A stretch of DNA of 64,000 nt from Mycolicibacter virginiensis (GCF_022374935.2 NZ_CP092430.2:2356001-2420000), one strand, 5' to 3'; counted from the stretch's first letter, positions 45,956 through 54,840 are shown. Notes: generated by a model not told the origin, from the letters alone. Made by a program: numbers and translations.

Positions 45956-46845
45956 TGCAGCCGCAACTATTTCGGCCCCGGCAACCGTTGTCGGAGAGCA
46001 TCGCTTACTTCGGGTACTGGGACCGCCGTACGGGCGGCCCACACCGAAGCCGCGCTCTACCGCGCGGAGCGGCGACCATCGTCATCGATATCGGCGACCG
46101 CCCGCAGGTGGATTTCTTCGGCGCCGATGCGCACACCCGGCTGACGGTGCCACCGGCGTTCTTCATCGGCGCCGGCACCGCGTCCTACGTGACGCACATC
46201 GACACGGCGCAGACCGTCATCACGGTCCACTTTCGCCCCGGCGGCGCGTGGCCGTTCGTCGGCATCGCGCAGGGGGAGTTGACGGACGCCTGCGTCGGGC
46301 TGTCCGAGCTGTGGGGGCACGAGGCGGCGACGCTGCGCCCGCGGTTGGCGGAGGCACCCTCGGCGACCGCGCGGGTCATGCTGCTCGAAGCATTCCTGGT
46401 GAACCGGTTGCGGGACAAGCAAATCGCCCCGCACGTGGATGTGACCGCAGTGCTGGACGCCGCGGAACGCAACCCATCGATGCGCGTCGGTGACGCGGTG
46501 ACGCTCACCGGCTTATCGCCCAAACGGCTGATCAACATGTTTCGCACCCAGATCGGTCTGACGCCCAAGGCGTACCTGCGGGTGCGGCGACTGCAGGCCG
46601 CCCTCACCCGCCTCGACAGCGGGGCGGCAGGGGGTGCTGTCCTGGCGGCTGAGTTGGGGTACTTCGATCAGGCGCACTTCGTGCGGGAGTTTCGGGCGTT
46701 CACCGAGACCACCCCGACTCAGTACTTGCGGCGTCGTTCGTGGCTGGCCGGGCACATTGATCTCGTCGAGGACTGCCCCGGCGAGGCGGCGCGGGTGAGC
46801 GCTGACAAAAATATCCAAGCCAACTGCCACCGCCGTCCCAGATGA
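45955..46845 (+). CDS. AraC-family transcription regulator
   Basis: A 296-residue regulator with an N-terminal ligand-type domain (DUF6597-like arrangement: LSESIAYFGYWD, IVIDIGDRPQVDFFGA, VTVHFRPGGAWPFVG) and a C-terminal AraC DNA-binding domain (MRVGDAVTLTGLSPKRLINMFRTQIGLTPKAYLRVRRLQ, AAELGYFDQAHFVREFRAFTETTP). The start ATG 45955 sits on the NYN stop codon, and GTG 45952 is an alternative. The target is unknown. The methyltransferase gene follows after five bases and may be co-expressed. Confidence 0.88.
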   Translation: MQPQLFRPRQPLSESIAYFGYWDRRTGGPHRSRALPRGAATIVIDIGDRPQVDFFGADAHTRLTVPPAFFIGAGTASYVTHIDTAQTVITVHFRPGGAWPFVGIAQGELTDACVGLSELWGHEAATLRPRLAEAPSATARVMLLEAFLVNRLRDKQIAPHVDVTAVLDAAERNPSMRVGDAVTLTGLSPKRLINMFRTQIGLTPKAYLRVRRLQAALTRLDSGAAGGAVLAAELGYFDQAHFVREFRAFTETTPTQYLRRRSWLAGHIDLVEDCPGEAARVSADKNIQANCHRRPR

Positions 46846-46852
46846 TGGCGTG

Positions 46853-47668
46853 ATGCACCGCACCCGAGAAGCCGTGGCCAGCACCGGAATCCTCGTCGCC
46901 GCGATCCGCGCCAAGGAATCCGCCCGCGACGACGCCCTGTTCACCGATCCGTTTGCGGACAAGCTGGCGGGGGAGGGCGGCCGGCGGATGCTGGAGGCAG
47001 CCATCGCCAACTCCGGTGAGCAGTCGACCTGGCAGATCGTCGTCCGGACCCGATTCTGGGACGAGGCCCTACTACGGGCCGGCCTCACCCAGGTGGTCAT
47101 CCTGGCGGCCGGAATGGACGCCCGGGCATACCGGCTGCCGTGGCCGGAACACACCACCGTCTACGAAGTGGATCAACCAGCGGTCGTCGCGGCCAAAACC
47201 GAGCTGCTCGCCGGCCATGAGCCGCGTTGCCTGCGGGTGCCGCTGGGTATCGACCTTGCTGAGGACTGGCCTGCCGCCCTGGCGGCGGCCGGTTTCGACG
47301 CGGCCACTCCCACCGTCTGGCTTATCGAGGGGCTGCTGCAGTACCTGGACGAAGCCGCGGTGCGGGCGCTGTTCGCCCGTGTCGACGCGTTGTCGGCGTC
47401 CGGCTCGGTGTTGCTGTACGACGTGGTTGGTAAGACGTTGCTGGAAGCGCCGTCGATGGCGCCGTTGTTGCAGTCCATGGCACAGCAGGGTTCACCGTGG
47501 CTGTTCGGCACGGACGAGCCCGGAGAGCTTGCCGAACGACACGGTTGGTCGGCTGCGGTGACCGATGTGGCCGAGCCGGGTAATCGGTGGAACCGCTGGT
47601 TCCCGTCGGTGACCGCAGCGGCCGGACCGGATGTGCCGCGCGGCTACTTCGTCGAGGCGCAGCGATAG
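46853..47668 (+). CDS. SAM-dependent methyltransferase, TIGR00027 family
   Basis: A 271-residue putative O-methyltransferase of the family expanded in mycobacteria, related to leucine carboxyl methyltransferases. Motifs are REAVASTGILVAAIRAKESARDDALFTDPFA, the SAM site VVILAAGMDARAYRLPWPE, YEVDQPAVVAAKTELL, and VWLIEGLLQYLDEAAVRALF. Substrates are unknown for nearly all members. GTG 46850 and ATG 46853 are consecutive codons and either may start it. A long-loop hairpin follows the stop. Confidence 0.9.
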   Translation: MHRTREAVASTGILVAAIRAKESARDDALFTDPFADKLAGEGGRRMLEAAIANSGEQSTWQIVVRTRFWDEALLRAGLTQVVILAAGMDARAYRLPWPEHTTVYEVDQPAVVAAKTELLAGHEPRCLRVPLGIDLAEDWPAALAAAGFDAATPTVWLIEGLLQYLDEAAVRALFARVDALSASGSVLLYDVVGKTLLEAPSMAPLLQSMAQQGSPWLFGTDEPGELAERHGWSAAVTDVAEPGNRWNRWFPSVTAAAGPDVPRGYFVEAQR

Positions 47669-47672
47669 CTGG

Positions 47673-47717
47673 CCGCGCACCGCTGCGGTCGGGAATCCAC
47701 GAATGCCCGGTGCGCGG
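47673..47717 (+). terminator. Hairpin after the methyltransferase gene
   Basis: CCGCGCACCG (47673-47682) and CGGTGCGCGG (47708-47717) form a perfect 10-base stem with a 25-base loop, starting four bases after the stop. There is no T-run. It may be a weak or Rho-assisted terminator isolating the downstream protease module. Confidence 0.4.
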
Positions 47718-47857
47718 GCCTAGCGGCGGAGTAAGTTGCAAACACGGTAGCTGTATCGCCTGCGTAGCACTCAGCATCACATGGGGTTGGGACATGGCAG
47801 TCTGCGGATCGTCACGGATGAACCGGCAGGGTGATGCCACTCGGCGTAGATCCCGTC

Positions 47858-49828
47858 ATGACTGATCACCCAGGATTCAACGAACTGGATCCGCCGCCGC
47901 CCGAAATCTCTTGGGCGGCAAGGGTGATGTGCGCGGTGCTTGAGTTGGAGACAGCGGATGCCCCGCCCACCGCAACCCGGGTGAAGGAGATGGTGGGTGC
48001 CAAGTTCGCGGCATCGTTCTTGCCCGGGGACCGGCTCTATGACGGCGCCCGCCCGTCGTGGGAGCGTCGGGTCGACGAGGCCACCAATGCGCTGATAAAG
48101 CAGAAGTACCTGCGTCGACTCAAGGGCGTGGCGCGCACCACCTCTGCCGGTCGCAAACACTACGACAACGCGTGCCAGATCGGCGCTCTGGTCGCCGCGG
48201 CCCCCGCGCCGCCGAGTGTCGGTCAAGCGCCTCCTCCGCCTGATCTGTTGCAGCCCGGGGTTGTCACCGCACCATTGCAACAGAAGCTCCGGCCAGCTGC
48301 AGAACATGCCGCGAACCTCGACCTCTTCCGAGCGACGCATTCATTCAGGTCATCGGTTCGGGACACCGGGCCAGACTTCTTCGACGAGCAGCCGGCGGAC
48401 CAACCCGAACCGATCATGATTGAGCTGAATCTCCGCTACGGGATTGGTGCAGGCCCAGCCGTAACCGGTGGCCTTGACGGGGCGATCGCCCGAGTCCAGG
48501 ATCTGTGGAAACTGGTTGGTGCGCCGGGTGAGCCGACCGTCGTTGCGGATCAATACCTTTCTGGTGAATTAACGCCGGCGCAGATGCAGAACATCGCGAC
48601 GGCAGACTCGGCCGCCGGCGACTGGCCATACCGCGCCATCTTCCGCATCTGGCCCGACTTCGAGGTGCATCGCCAGATCGACGTCTCCACCACGACGGTC
48701 AAGGCGGTACCCGCGCAACGTTCATTCGCGGCTTTCGGCGACGGAATCGTCTGGGCGGTGATCGATTCCGGCATCGACGGCACCCACCCGCATTTCCAGG
48801 GTGAACACACACTCAGTGACCCATCGGTCGCAGACCTGCATCACGACTTCGTGTCCGGCAGCAATGATCCCGCTGCAGCGCTCGTTGATGACGACGGGCA
48901 CGGAACGCACGTGGCCGGCATCATCGCCGGGGGGTTGGCTCGCTGGAAGCCTGAACGAGGCAAGCCCCACGCGATTGCCGTCGAGAGGCGGCGGAACAAC
49001 GGGGCCATGGCGGGTACCGACCCGATCCTCTCGCCGCGCCCGGTGGATCTCGAGAAACTCAACGGCGTTGCACCGCATGCCAAGTTGGTCAGCCTGAAGG
49101 TACTCGGCGGCCTCGGCGACCTCACCGCGAGGACAGTCAGGGTTATCAACGCGCTGGCCTACATTCGCGAGAAGAACGGCGACACCGGCAAGCTGAGCAG
49201 AATCCACGGCGTCAATCTCAGCCTGGGCTACGACTTCCTCGCCGAATGGTTCGCCTGCGGACAGAGTCCGCTGTGCTTGGAGGTGAACCGGCTGGTGCGA
49301 ACCGGCGTCGTCGTGGTGGTCGCGGCCGGCAACTCCGGCTATGTCAAACTCAACGTTCAGAAATCCGAGGTCAACCAGTTCAGTGCCGCGACGACGATCA
49401 ATGATCCGGGCAACGCCGACTTAGCCATCACGGTTGGCTCGACGCATCGAGATTCGCCACACACCAACGGAATTTCCTACTTCTCTTCGCGCGGCCCAAC
49501 GGGGGACGGTCGGCCCAAACCCGACCTGGTGGCACCCGGCGAACTGATCACCTCGGCTGCCGCCGGCAAGAACCTCACCAAGATCCAGCAAGCCAACTTC
49601 GACGGGTTCGACGGCGCAGCGGTGTACATCCAAGACAGCGGTACCAGCATGGCAGCCCCGCACGTGTCCGGTGCCATCGCGGCGTTTCTGTCGGTACAGC
49701 GCGAGTTCGTGGGGAAGCCCGCAGAGGTCAAGCGAATCTTCACCTCGTCCGCGACGTCGCTCAATCGTGACCCGAGCTTCCAAGGCTCCGGCCTGGTCGA
49801 CCTCATGCGCGCACTGCAAACACCGTGA
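47858..49828 (+). CDS. Subtilisin-like (S8) serine protease with N-terminal winged-helix domain
   Basis: A 656-residue protein, apparently cytosolic (no signal peptide). Residues about 20-105 look like the winged-helix DNA- or protein-binding domain found at the start of Mrr-type restriction enzymes: GDRLYDGARPSWERRVDEATNALIKQKYLRRLKGVARTTSAG-like order, here shown in shorter pieces such as SWERRVDEATNALIKQKYL. A proline-rich linker and a region of unknown fold (to about 285) follow. The S8 domain has Asp303 (VIDSGIDG), His348 (DGHGTHVAG), Asn492 (AAGNSG) and Ser597 (SGTSMAAPHVSG), so the triad is complete. ATG 47858 is preferred, with GTG 47831 and ATG 47834 possible. The next gene follows after 21 bases. 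Confidence 0.88.
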   Translation: MTDHPGFNELDPPPPEISWAARVMCAVLELETADAPPTATRVKEMVGAKFAASFLPGDRLYDGARPSWERRVDEATNALIKQKYLRRLKGVARTTSAGRKHYDNACQIGALVAAAPAPPSVGQAPPPPDLLQPGVVTAPLQQKLRPAAEHAANLDLFRATHSFRSSVRDTGPDFFDEQPADQPEPIMIELNLRYGIGAGPAVTGGLDGAIARVQDLWKLVGAPGEPTVVADQYLSGELTPAQMQNIATADSAAGDWPYRAIFRIWPDFEVHRQIDVSTTTVKAVPAQRSFAAFGDGIVWAVIDSGIDGTHPHFQGEHTLSDPSVADLHHDFVSGSNDPAAALVDDDGHGTHVAGIIAGGLARWKPERGKPHAIAVERRRNNGAMAGTDPILSPRPVDLEKLNGVAPHAKLVSLKVLGGLGDLTARTVRVINALAYIREKNGDTGKLSRIHGVNLSLGYDFLAEWFACGQSPLCLEVNRLVRTGVVVVVAAGNSGYVKLNVQKSEVNQFSAATTINDPGNADLAITVGSTHRDSPHTNGISYFSSRGPTGDGRPKPDLVAPGELITSAAAGKNLTKIQQANFDGFDGAAVYIQDSGTSMAAPHVSGAIAAFLSVQREFVGKPAEVKRIFTSSATSLNRDPSFQGSGLVDLMRALQTP

Positions 49829-49849
49829 GATCGGCGAAGGGGATCCATC

Positions 49850-51205
49850 ATGACCACGACCACCACCACCACCCCCTGGGCGCTGTCATTCGACACTCGA
49901 GGAGATGTCAGCCGCGAAGGCGAAGAGCAATTCCTGGCGCAACTCAAGGCCGCCAACGTCGCTGACCTGGTGATCTTCAGTCACGGCTGGAACAACGACG
50001 AGGCTACCGCTGCCTCGCTGTACCAGCGGTGGTCTACGTTGCTCAACGACCAACTCGGCCCTGGCCGCACCATCGGCTTCCTCGGCATCCGCTGGCCTTC
50101 GGCGATGTGGCGCGACGAACGCATTCCGAACTTCGAGCCCACGCCCGGCGGTGCGGGAACCGGTGCCGCCGGATTGGACGACACCGCTGCGACTTTCGAT
50201 GCCGACCCGAGTCTGAGCCCACAACAGTTGGCTGACCTGGTCACCCTGTTCCCTTCGGGGGCGGCTGAGCTCAACCAACTCACCGCGCTGCTGGCGACCC
50301 AACCCGACCAGGCGCAGCGTGACGAGATATTCACACTCATGCGCAAATTCAGCGACAAGGTGCGGGCTGGGTTTGACGATGGCGAGGCCGAGACCGTAGA
50401 CCCCGCCCGGCCAGGCATGCTCGACGACGACAAAAGGGCCGACGACGTCTTCGAGAACTTCGCCGATGCGCTGACCGACGCGGGGATCGACCTCAGCGAT
50501 GGTGGCGGGGGTGGTGGCGCCGGGCTGGTAGACAACATCAGAAAGCTGTGGCTCGGCGCCAAGCAGGCGCTGCGTCAGCTGACTTACTGGCAGATGAAGA
50601 ACCGCGCCGGGGTCGTCGGAGAGCGTGGCGTCGGGCCCCTGCTGGTACGCATCGCCGCCAAGTGCCCCAACGTGCGAATCCACCTGGTGGGCCACAGTTT
50701 CGGCGCGCGGGTGGTGTCCTTTGCGCTGGCCGGCGGGCCAACCACCACGCCGTCCCCGGTCAAGTCGGTCACGCTGCTTGAAGGCGCCTTCTCCCGGTTC
50801 GCCTTCCTCGACAAGCTTCCGTTCTCATCCCCGCACCCCAGCGGCGCATTGGCCGGCCGGCTGTCCCGGGTCGACGGACCGCTGACCGTCTGCTATTCCA
50901 GTCATGACATGGCCCTAGGCGTGATGTACCCGCTGGCCTCGGCGGCTGCCGGCGACGACAGTGCCGGCATCGACAACGATCCGCTGGGCCGATGGCGCGC
51001 GATCGGTTCGCTGGGTGCCTACCAGGCGCCGACCGAGCCCATCGGCGCAGTGCGGACCACGTATTCCTTCGTCAAAGGCGCCATCCTCAATGTGGATTCG
51101 TCGGCGATAGTGACCAAGGGCGGTCCTCCGGCGGGCGCGCACAGCGACATCTTCTATCCCGAGCTGGCCTGGATCGTCGCGTCAGCGGCTGGGCTTACCG
51201 CCTAG
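49850..51205 (+). CDS. Large serine alpha/beta-hydrolase-like protein paired with the S8 protease
   Basis: A 451-residue protein opening with a threonine run (MTTTTTTTPW). VIFSHGWNND gives the oxyanion-side HG motif, IHLVGHSFGARVVSFAL the nucleophile elbow with Ser283, YSSHDMALG a possible acid Asp353, and GAHSDIF a possible His431. A helical, acidic insertion with a glycine run (about 115-230) separates the first strand region from the elbow, suggesting a regulatory cap. No signal peptide. Substrate unknown, with lipase, esterase or peptidase all possible. GAAGGGG precedes ATG 49850. It is almost certainly co-transcribed with the protease. Tail overlap of 11 bases with the convergent flavoprotein gene. 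Confidence 0.82.
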   Translation: MTTTTTTTPWALSFDTRGDVSREGEEQFLAQLKAANVADLVIFSHGWNNDEATAASLYQRWSTLLNDQLGPGRTIGFLGIRWPSAMWRDERIPNFEPTPGGAGTGAAGLDDTAATFDADPSLSPQQLADLVTLFPSGAAELNQLTALLATQPDQAQRDEIFTLMRKFSDKVRAGFDDGEAETVDPARPGMLDDDKRADDVFENFADALTDAGIDLSDGGGGGGAGLVDNIRKLWLGAKQALRQLTYWQMKNRAGVVGERGVGPLLVRIAAKCPNVRIHLVGHSFGARVVSFALAGGPTTTPSPVKSVTLLEGAFSRFAFLDKLPFSSPHPSGALAGRLSRVDGPLTVCYSSHDMALGVMYPLASAAAGDDSAGIDNDPLGRWRAIGSLGAYQAPTEPIGAVRTTYSFVKGAILNVDSSAIVTKGGPPAGAHSDIFYPELAWIVASAAGLTA

Positions 51206-52796
51206 CGGCCGCGCTGGCCGCGTTGGCTCCCGCCCGGCGCCCGGCGAACACACAGTCGGCGATCGACAGCCCGCTGACATAGGACCGCGAGGCAATGCCG
51301 ATGGCGGTGCGCCCGGCGCCGTAGAGCCCTGGGATCGGATTGCCGTCGGCGTCGACCACCGCACCGGTGTCCTCGCAGACTCGGACGCCGCCCAGGGTGA
51401 GCATAGGGGTGGGGCGTAAGACGTTGGGCCGCACCGAGATATCCATCAGAGTAAAAGGTCCCTGATCGATGCGCCGGCAGAACTCGGCGGGTTTGCCAGC
51501 CGGGTCTTCGGAGCCGGAGTCGATCGCATCGTTGTGCGCGGTGACGGTGGCCTGCAGGCCCTCGGCATCGATGCCGGCGGCGCGTGCCACCTCGGCCAGC
51601 GTGGCGCCCCGCACCGCGCCGCCGAAGATCAGCGCGGCGCCCTGGGCGCGCTGGAACCACAGCGTCTGGGTCAACAGTTGGCGCCGGGCCTCCGACATCA
51701 AGCGGGCATCGGCCAAGATCCAGCCCTGGCTGCCGTGGTTCTTCACCATGGCCTGTCCGACCGCGGCGCCGTAACGAGACTCGTCGATCACCCGTCGGCC
51801 GTCGGCGTCGACGATGATGGCGGAGATGAATGCGCTCGGGGGCGTGATGAACTTCCACACCGAGACGTTGTCCATCCGATCGGGAACCGCGCCGACGCTC
51901 TCGGCCAGCGCGATGCCGCTACCGTCGTCACCGCTGGTGCCCAGGGGCAGGCCGCCGTTGAACTCTGGTGCGTAGCGCTTGCGCCACTCGGTGTTGGCGA
52001 TGAAGCCGCCGGCGCAGATGATCACGCCGCGCCGCGCGATGATCTCGATGGTCTGGCCGTAGCGCTGCTGCAGCTTCGCCAATCGCCGGTCCATCGCGGC
52101 GCGCAGCGGCGGGTAGTAGACGCCGGGTTTCGACGAGAGTGCGGCCAGGCGCGCGTAGCGGCGCTGGATGCGGCGCGGTGCCTGTCCCATGGTCGTGGCC
52201 CGTACGCCGATCACCCGGCCCGACGGGTCCTGCAGCAGTTCGGTGACTTCTGTGTGCGGGCGGAAGTCCACACCGCGCTTGCGGGCCGATTCGGCCAGCG
52301 GCGCGTAGATCTGCTTGCCGGATGTGCCTTTGCCGTAGGCGCGGTGCCCGCGCTGCACCGGCGGGGTGTGGGCGCGGAAGGCTCCGGCGTTCTCGCTGCC
52401 CGAGTGGTACAGGTAGTAGCGATTATTGGGAAACGACGTCTTGTAGGGGCACAGGCCGGAGTTGAACGGCACCCCACGGGCCTGCAGCCACTCGATCATC
52501 TCCGGGCTGCCGTCGACGAACCGCTGCAGTGTTTCCGGCCGGACCGCGTCGCCGACCTCCAGGCGTAGGTAGTCCAGCATCTGCTCGGCGGTGTCGTGCA
52601 CGCCCGCTTCCGTCTGAACTGACGTCCCGCCGCCGGCGTAGATGATGCCCCCGGAGATCGCGGTCGCGCCGCCGCCGTTGGCACGATCGACCGCGATGAC
52701 CTCGGCGCCCAGTTCGCGGGCGGTGATCGCGGCAGAGGTACCGGCCGCGCCGTACCCGACGATGACGACGTCGGTCGTCACGCTGGTGGTGGTCAT
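51195..52796 (-). CDS. KstD-like FAD-dependent oxidoreductase
   Basis: A 533-residue flavoprotein of the fumarate reductase / 3-ketosteroid delta1-dehydrogenase family. The FAD dinucleotide site is VVIVGYGAAGTSAAITARE, with GGGATAISGGIIYAGGG, a second flavin contact RRGVIICAGGFIANTEWR, and the C-terminal TLGGVRVCEDTGAVVDADGNPIPGLYGAGRTAIGIASRSYVSGLSIADC. The last block is typical of KstD relatives, so a steroid or other cyclic ketone is a plausible substrate. Minus-strand AGGGAG lies before ATG 52796. A KstR-like operator about 110 bases upstream fits a sterol link. The frame continues to 53054 without homology. Confidence 0.88.
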   Translation of the reverse strand: MTTTSVTTDVVIVGYGAAGTSAAITARELGAEVIAVDRANGGGATAISGGIIYAGGGTSVQTEAGVHDTAEQMLDYLRLEVGDAVRPETLQRFVDGSPEMIEWLQARGVPFNSGLCPYKTSFPNNRYYLYHSGSENAGAFRAHTPPVQRGHRAYGKGTSGKQIYAPLAESARKRGVDFRPHTEVTELLQDPSGRVIGVRATTMGQAPRRIQRRYARLAALSSKPGVYYPPLRAAMDRRLAKLQQRYGQTIEIIARRGVIICAGGFIANTEWRKRYAPEFNGGLPLGTSGDDGSGIALAESVGAVPDRMDNVSVWKFITPPSAFISAIIVDADGRRVIDESRYGAAVGQAMVKNHGSQGWILADARLMSEARRQLLTQTLWFQRAQGAALIFGGAVRGATLAEVARAAGIDAEGLQATVTAHNDAIDSGSEDPAGKPAEFCRRIDQGPFTLMDISVRPNVLRPTPMLTLGGVRVCEDTGAVVDADGNPIPGLYGAGRTAIGIASRSYVSGLSIADCVFAGRRAGANAASAAARR

Positions 52797-52901
52797 GCGC
52801 TCTCCCTTGACGACGTGAGCTGAACGGCCCCCAATGTAACAGTCGCTAGTTTTCTGCTTGCGGAGGTGACCAGCGGTGATTGGTTTGCAGACGAGGCAAA
52901 G

Positions 52902-52915
52902 CGAAACGTGTTCTA
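52902..52915. promoter_or_regulatory. KstR-like operator upstream of the KstD-like gene
   Basis: CGAAACGTGTTCTA matches TnnAACnnGTTnnA except for the first base. Its last 13 bases are identical to the site at 11607-11619. It lies in the 188-base divergent region between the KstD-like flavoprotein and the lytic transglycosylase, so it might affect either. Confidence 0.5.
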
Positions 52916-52984
52916 GGTTGCCGCGGACGCTCCGATCAGCCGCCCTGCGCGGTTCGCGACCGGTCACGGGAGAAGATGAACGGC

Positions 52985-53830
52985 ATGGCTGTTCGGTTGT
53001 GGCGCCTGGTCGCCTCCCTGGTTGTGATCCTCGGCTGTGCGGTGACGGCGGCACTACCTGCCGGCGCGGCGCCCGGCGTGGACCCCGCGGCGCTGGCCGC
53101 CGACCTGGTCGCGGCCGATCAGGCGTTGCGGAATACGTCGTCGCCCGAGCCGGTGCTGGCGGCGGCGGCCCGCCGCCAACAGGTCGCCTACCGGACCCTC
53201 GGCGCCCACCCCGAGTGGGACGCGATCGCCCGTCCGCAGATCCCGCCGGCGTTGCTCGACGTCTACGACCGCAACATCGACGCCCGCCGGCAACTCATGG
53301 CGCTCACCGACCCCAAGCCCACCATGCCGCCTTGGCGGGTGGTGCCACCGGTCCCGGCCAACGAGCTGCTGACCGCCTACCGCGCGGCCGAGGCCGCGTC
53401 CGGGGTGCCGTGGAACTACCTCGCGGCGATCAACTTCGTCGAGACCGGCTTCGGCCGCATCAACGGGGTCAGCGATGACGCGGCCCAAGGGCCGATGCAG
53501 TTCCTGCCGTCGACGTTCGCGGCCTACGGCAACGGGGGAGACATCCACTCGCCGCGTGATTCCATCATGGCGGCCGGTCGTCTGTTGGCCGCCAACGGTT
53601 TTGCCACTAATCGCGACAAGGCGATCTGGGGTTACAACCATTCCGACTACTACGTGCGGGCGGTCAACGACTACGCCGCGGTCATGGGTGGAGACCCGGC
53701 CGGATTCGCCAGCTACTACCGCTGGGACACCTACTACCGAACCACCGCCGGCGACCTGCTGCTGCCGATCGGCTATGTCTCGGCGTCGCGGATTCCGGTG
53801 GGGGAGTACCTGGCTGCGCACCCGCAGTGA
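52985..53830 (+). CDS. Exported lytic transglycosylase (SLT/MltB-like)
   Basis: A 281-residue peptidoglycan-cleaving enzyme. The signal peptide covers about residues 1-29 (MAVRLWRLVASLVVILGCAVT...). The lysozyme-like domain has the catalytic Glu153 in AINFVETGFGRINGVSDDAAQGPMQFLPSTFAAYG, and further SLT marks (GDIHSPRDSIMAAGRLLAANG, WGYNHSDYYVRAVNDYA). Similar proteins in mycobacteria are secreted or lipid-anchored. The Cys at 18 lies inside the hydrophobic core and is a poor lipobox. ATG 52985 has GGGAGAAG upstream. ATG 52976 is closer to that site and less likely. Confidence 0.9.
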   Translation: MAVRLWRLVASLVVILGCAVTAALPAGAAPGVDPAALAADLVAADQALRNTSSPEPVLAAAARRQQVAYRTLGAHPEWDAIARPQIPPALLDVYDRNIDARRQLMALTDPKPTMPPWRVVPPVPANELLTAYRAAEAASGVPWNYLAAINFVETGFGRINGVSDDAAQGPMQFLPSTFAAYGNGGDIHSPRDSIMAAGRLLAANGFATNRDKAIWGYNHSDYYVRAVNDYAAVMGGDPAGFASYYRWDTYYRTTAGDLLLPIGYVSASRIPVGEYLAAHPQ

Positions 53831-53834
53831 CCGC

Positions 53835-54200
53835 TCAGCGCTGCTGGGCCCGCCACTTGTCCAGCACCCGGCGATCCCGTTTGGTCGGCCGTCCGGCGCC
53901 GCGGTCACGGGTGGCCATCGCCGTGGCGGATGCCGGTGGGGGCGGCGGCGTTCGATCCAGGTAACAGGTCACCGCGTCAGCCGCACCGACACGCTTTTGA
54001 ATCACCCGCAGCACCTCGACGACGCGGGTGCGGTCACCCACCAGAGCACTGACCACGTCACCGGGCGAGACCATTGTCGCGGGCTTGGCCGGTCGGTTGT
54101 TCACCCGCACGTGTCCGCCGCGGCATGCGGCCGCGGCGTCCGGCCGGGTCTTGGTGATCCGCACCGCCCACAGCCACCGATCCACCCGGCTCGATTCCAT
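53835..54200 (-). CDS. S4-domain RNA-binding protein (Hsp15-like)
   Basis: A 121-residue basic protein with an S4 RNA-binding domain in the first 60 residues: SSRVDRWLWAVRITKTRPDAAAACRGGHVRVNNRPAKPA, shown in its parts VDRWLWAVR and GGHVRVNN. The rest is charged and ends DRRVLDKWRAQQR. Hsp15 in E. coli rescues nascent chains stuck on free 50S subunits, and the actinobacterial homologues are presumed similar. It follows the FKBP gene by 12 bases on the same strand, so the two are probably one transcript. Confidence 0.88.
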   Translation of the reverse strand: MESSRVDRWLWAVRITKTRPDAAAACRGGHVRVNNRPAKPATMVSPGDVVSALVGDRTRVVEVLRVIQKRVGAADAVTCYLDRTPPPPPASATAMATRDRGAGRPTKRDRRVLDKWRAQQR

Positions 54201-54212
54201 GGCGGCCCAGGC

Positions 54213-54827
54213 TCAGCGTGAGGCGTTGAGGATCTTGATCGCGAAGACGAGCGTGTCGCCCGGCAGGATGCCGGCGGCCGGCTGCCCCTCGGGATAGCCG
54301 TCGGCGGGGACCATCGCGACCGCCACCGTCGAGCCGACCTTCTGGCCCGCAATGGCCTTCTGGAATCCCGGGACCACGCGGTCCAGTCCGAAGTCGACCG
54401 GCTTGCCGCGTTCGTAGCTGCTGTCGAACACCGATCCATCACGCCCGTTGACACCCATGTAGCAGACCGAGACCGTTGCGGTGTCCCCGACGACGCGGCC
54501 GTCGCCGGCGTGCAGCGTGTGCACCTCGGTCTGGGTGACCTTGAACGGCCCGGTCACGACGACGCTGGGCGCGGCGGAGTTCGTGGAGCCGGTCACCGCG
54601 ATACTGCCGGTGGCGCCCTTCAACGTCCAGTCCGCCGCGACGCCCTCGGCCGGCGGCTTGGAGGGGCAGGCGGTGACGGTTTCGCCACCCGGGGGCAGGA
54701 ACAGGTCGGTGACCGACGACGTCTTCGACGACGAGGTGCTGTCCGAACCGCCACAACCGGCGAGCGCCGCCGCCAACGAGGCGACACCGGCGGCGAGTAC
54801 GACTAACCGAGGCATACGCGAATTCAC
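54213..54827 (-). CDS. FKBP-type peptidyl-prolyl isomerase, putative lipoprotein (copy 1)
   Basis: A 204-residue exported FKBP. The lipobox LAGC (ending the signal region VVLAAGVASLAAALAGCGG) suggests lipid anchoring. The C-terminal FKBP domain has VSVCYMGVNGRDGSVFDSSYERGKPVDFGLDRVVPGFQKAIAGQKVGSTVAVAMVP in standard order, e.g. GSVFDSSYERG and VVPGFQKAIAGQKVGS. It should help fold exported proteins. Start GTG 54827 is supported by a -10 TAGCGT seven bases upstream. ATG 54815 would be internal. A paralogue with the same layout lies at 57683-58237. Confidence 0.88.
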   Translation of the reverse strand: MNSRMPRLVVLAAGVASLAAALAGCGGSDSTSSSKTSSVTDLFLPPGGETVTACPSKPPAEGVAADWTLKGATGSIAVTGSTNSAAPSVVVTGPFKVTQTEVHTLHAGDGRVVGDTATVSVCYMGVNGRDGSVFDSSYERGKPVDFGLDRVVPGFQKAIAGQKVGSTVAVAMVPADGYPEGQPAAGILPGDTLVFAIKILNASR

Positions 54828-54834
54828 CTTGGCC

Positions 54835-54840
54835 ACGCTA
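54835..54840 (-). promoter_or_regulatory. -10 element TAGCGT, leaderless arrangement for FKBP copy 1
   Basis: TAGCGT, seven bases, then GTG 54827. The same layout (TAACGT, seven bases, GTG) is found at FKBP copy 2, and the spacer sequences also resemble each other. Confidence 0.5.

Noticed and set aside
49850..49875. ACC-rich microsatellite at the start of the serine hydrolase gene
   Set aside because: It encodes a threonine run of seven. It could vary in length but there is no sign of phase variation, since the unit is a codon.
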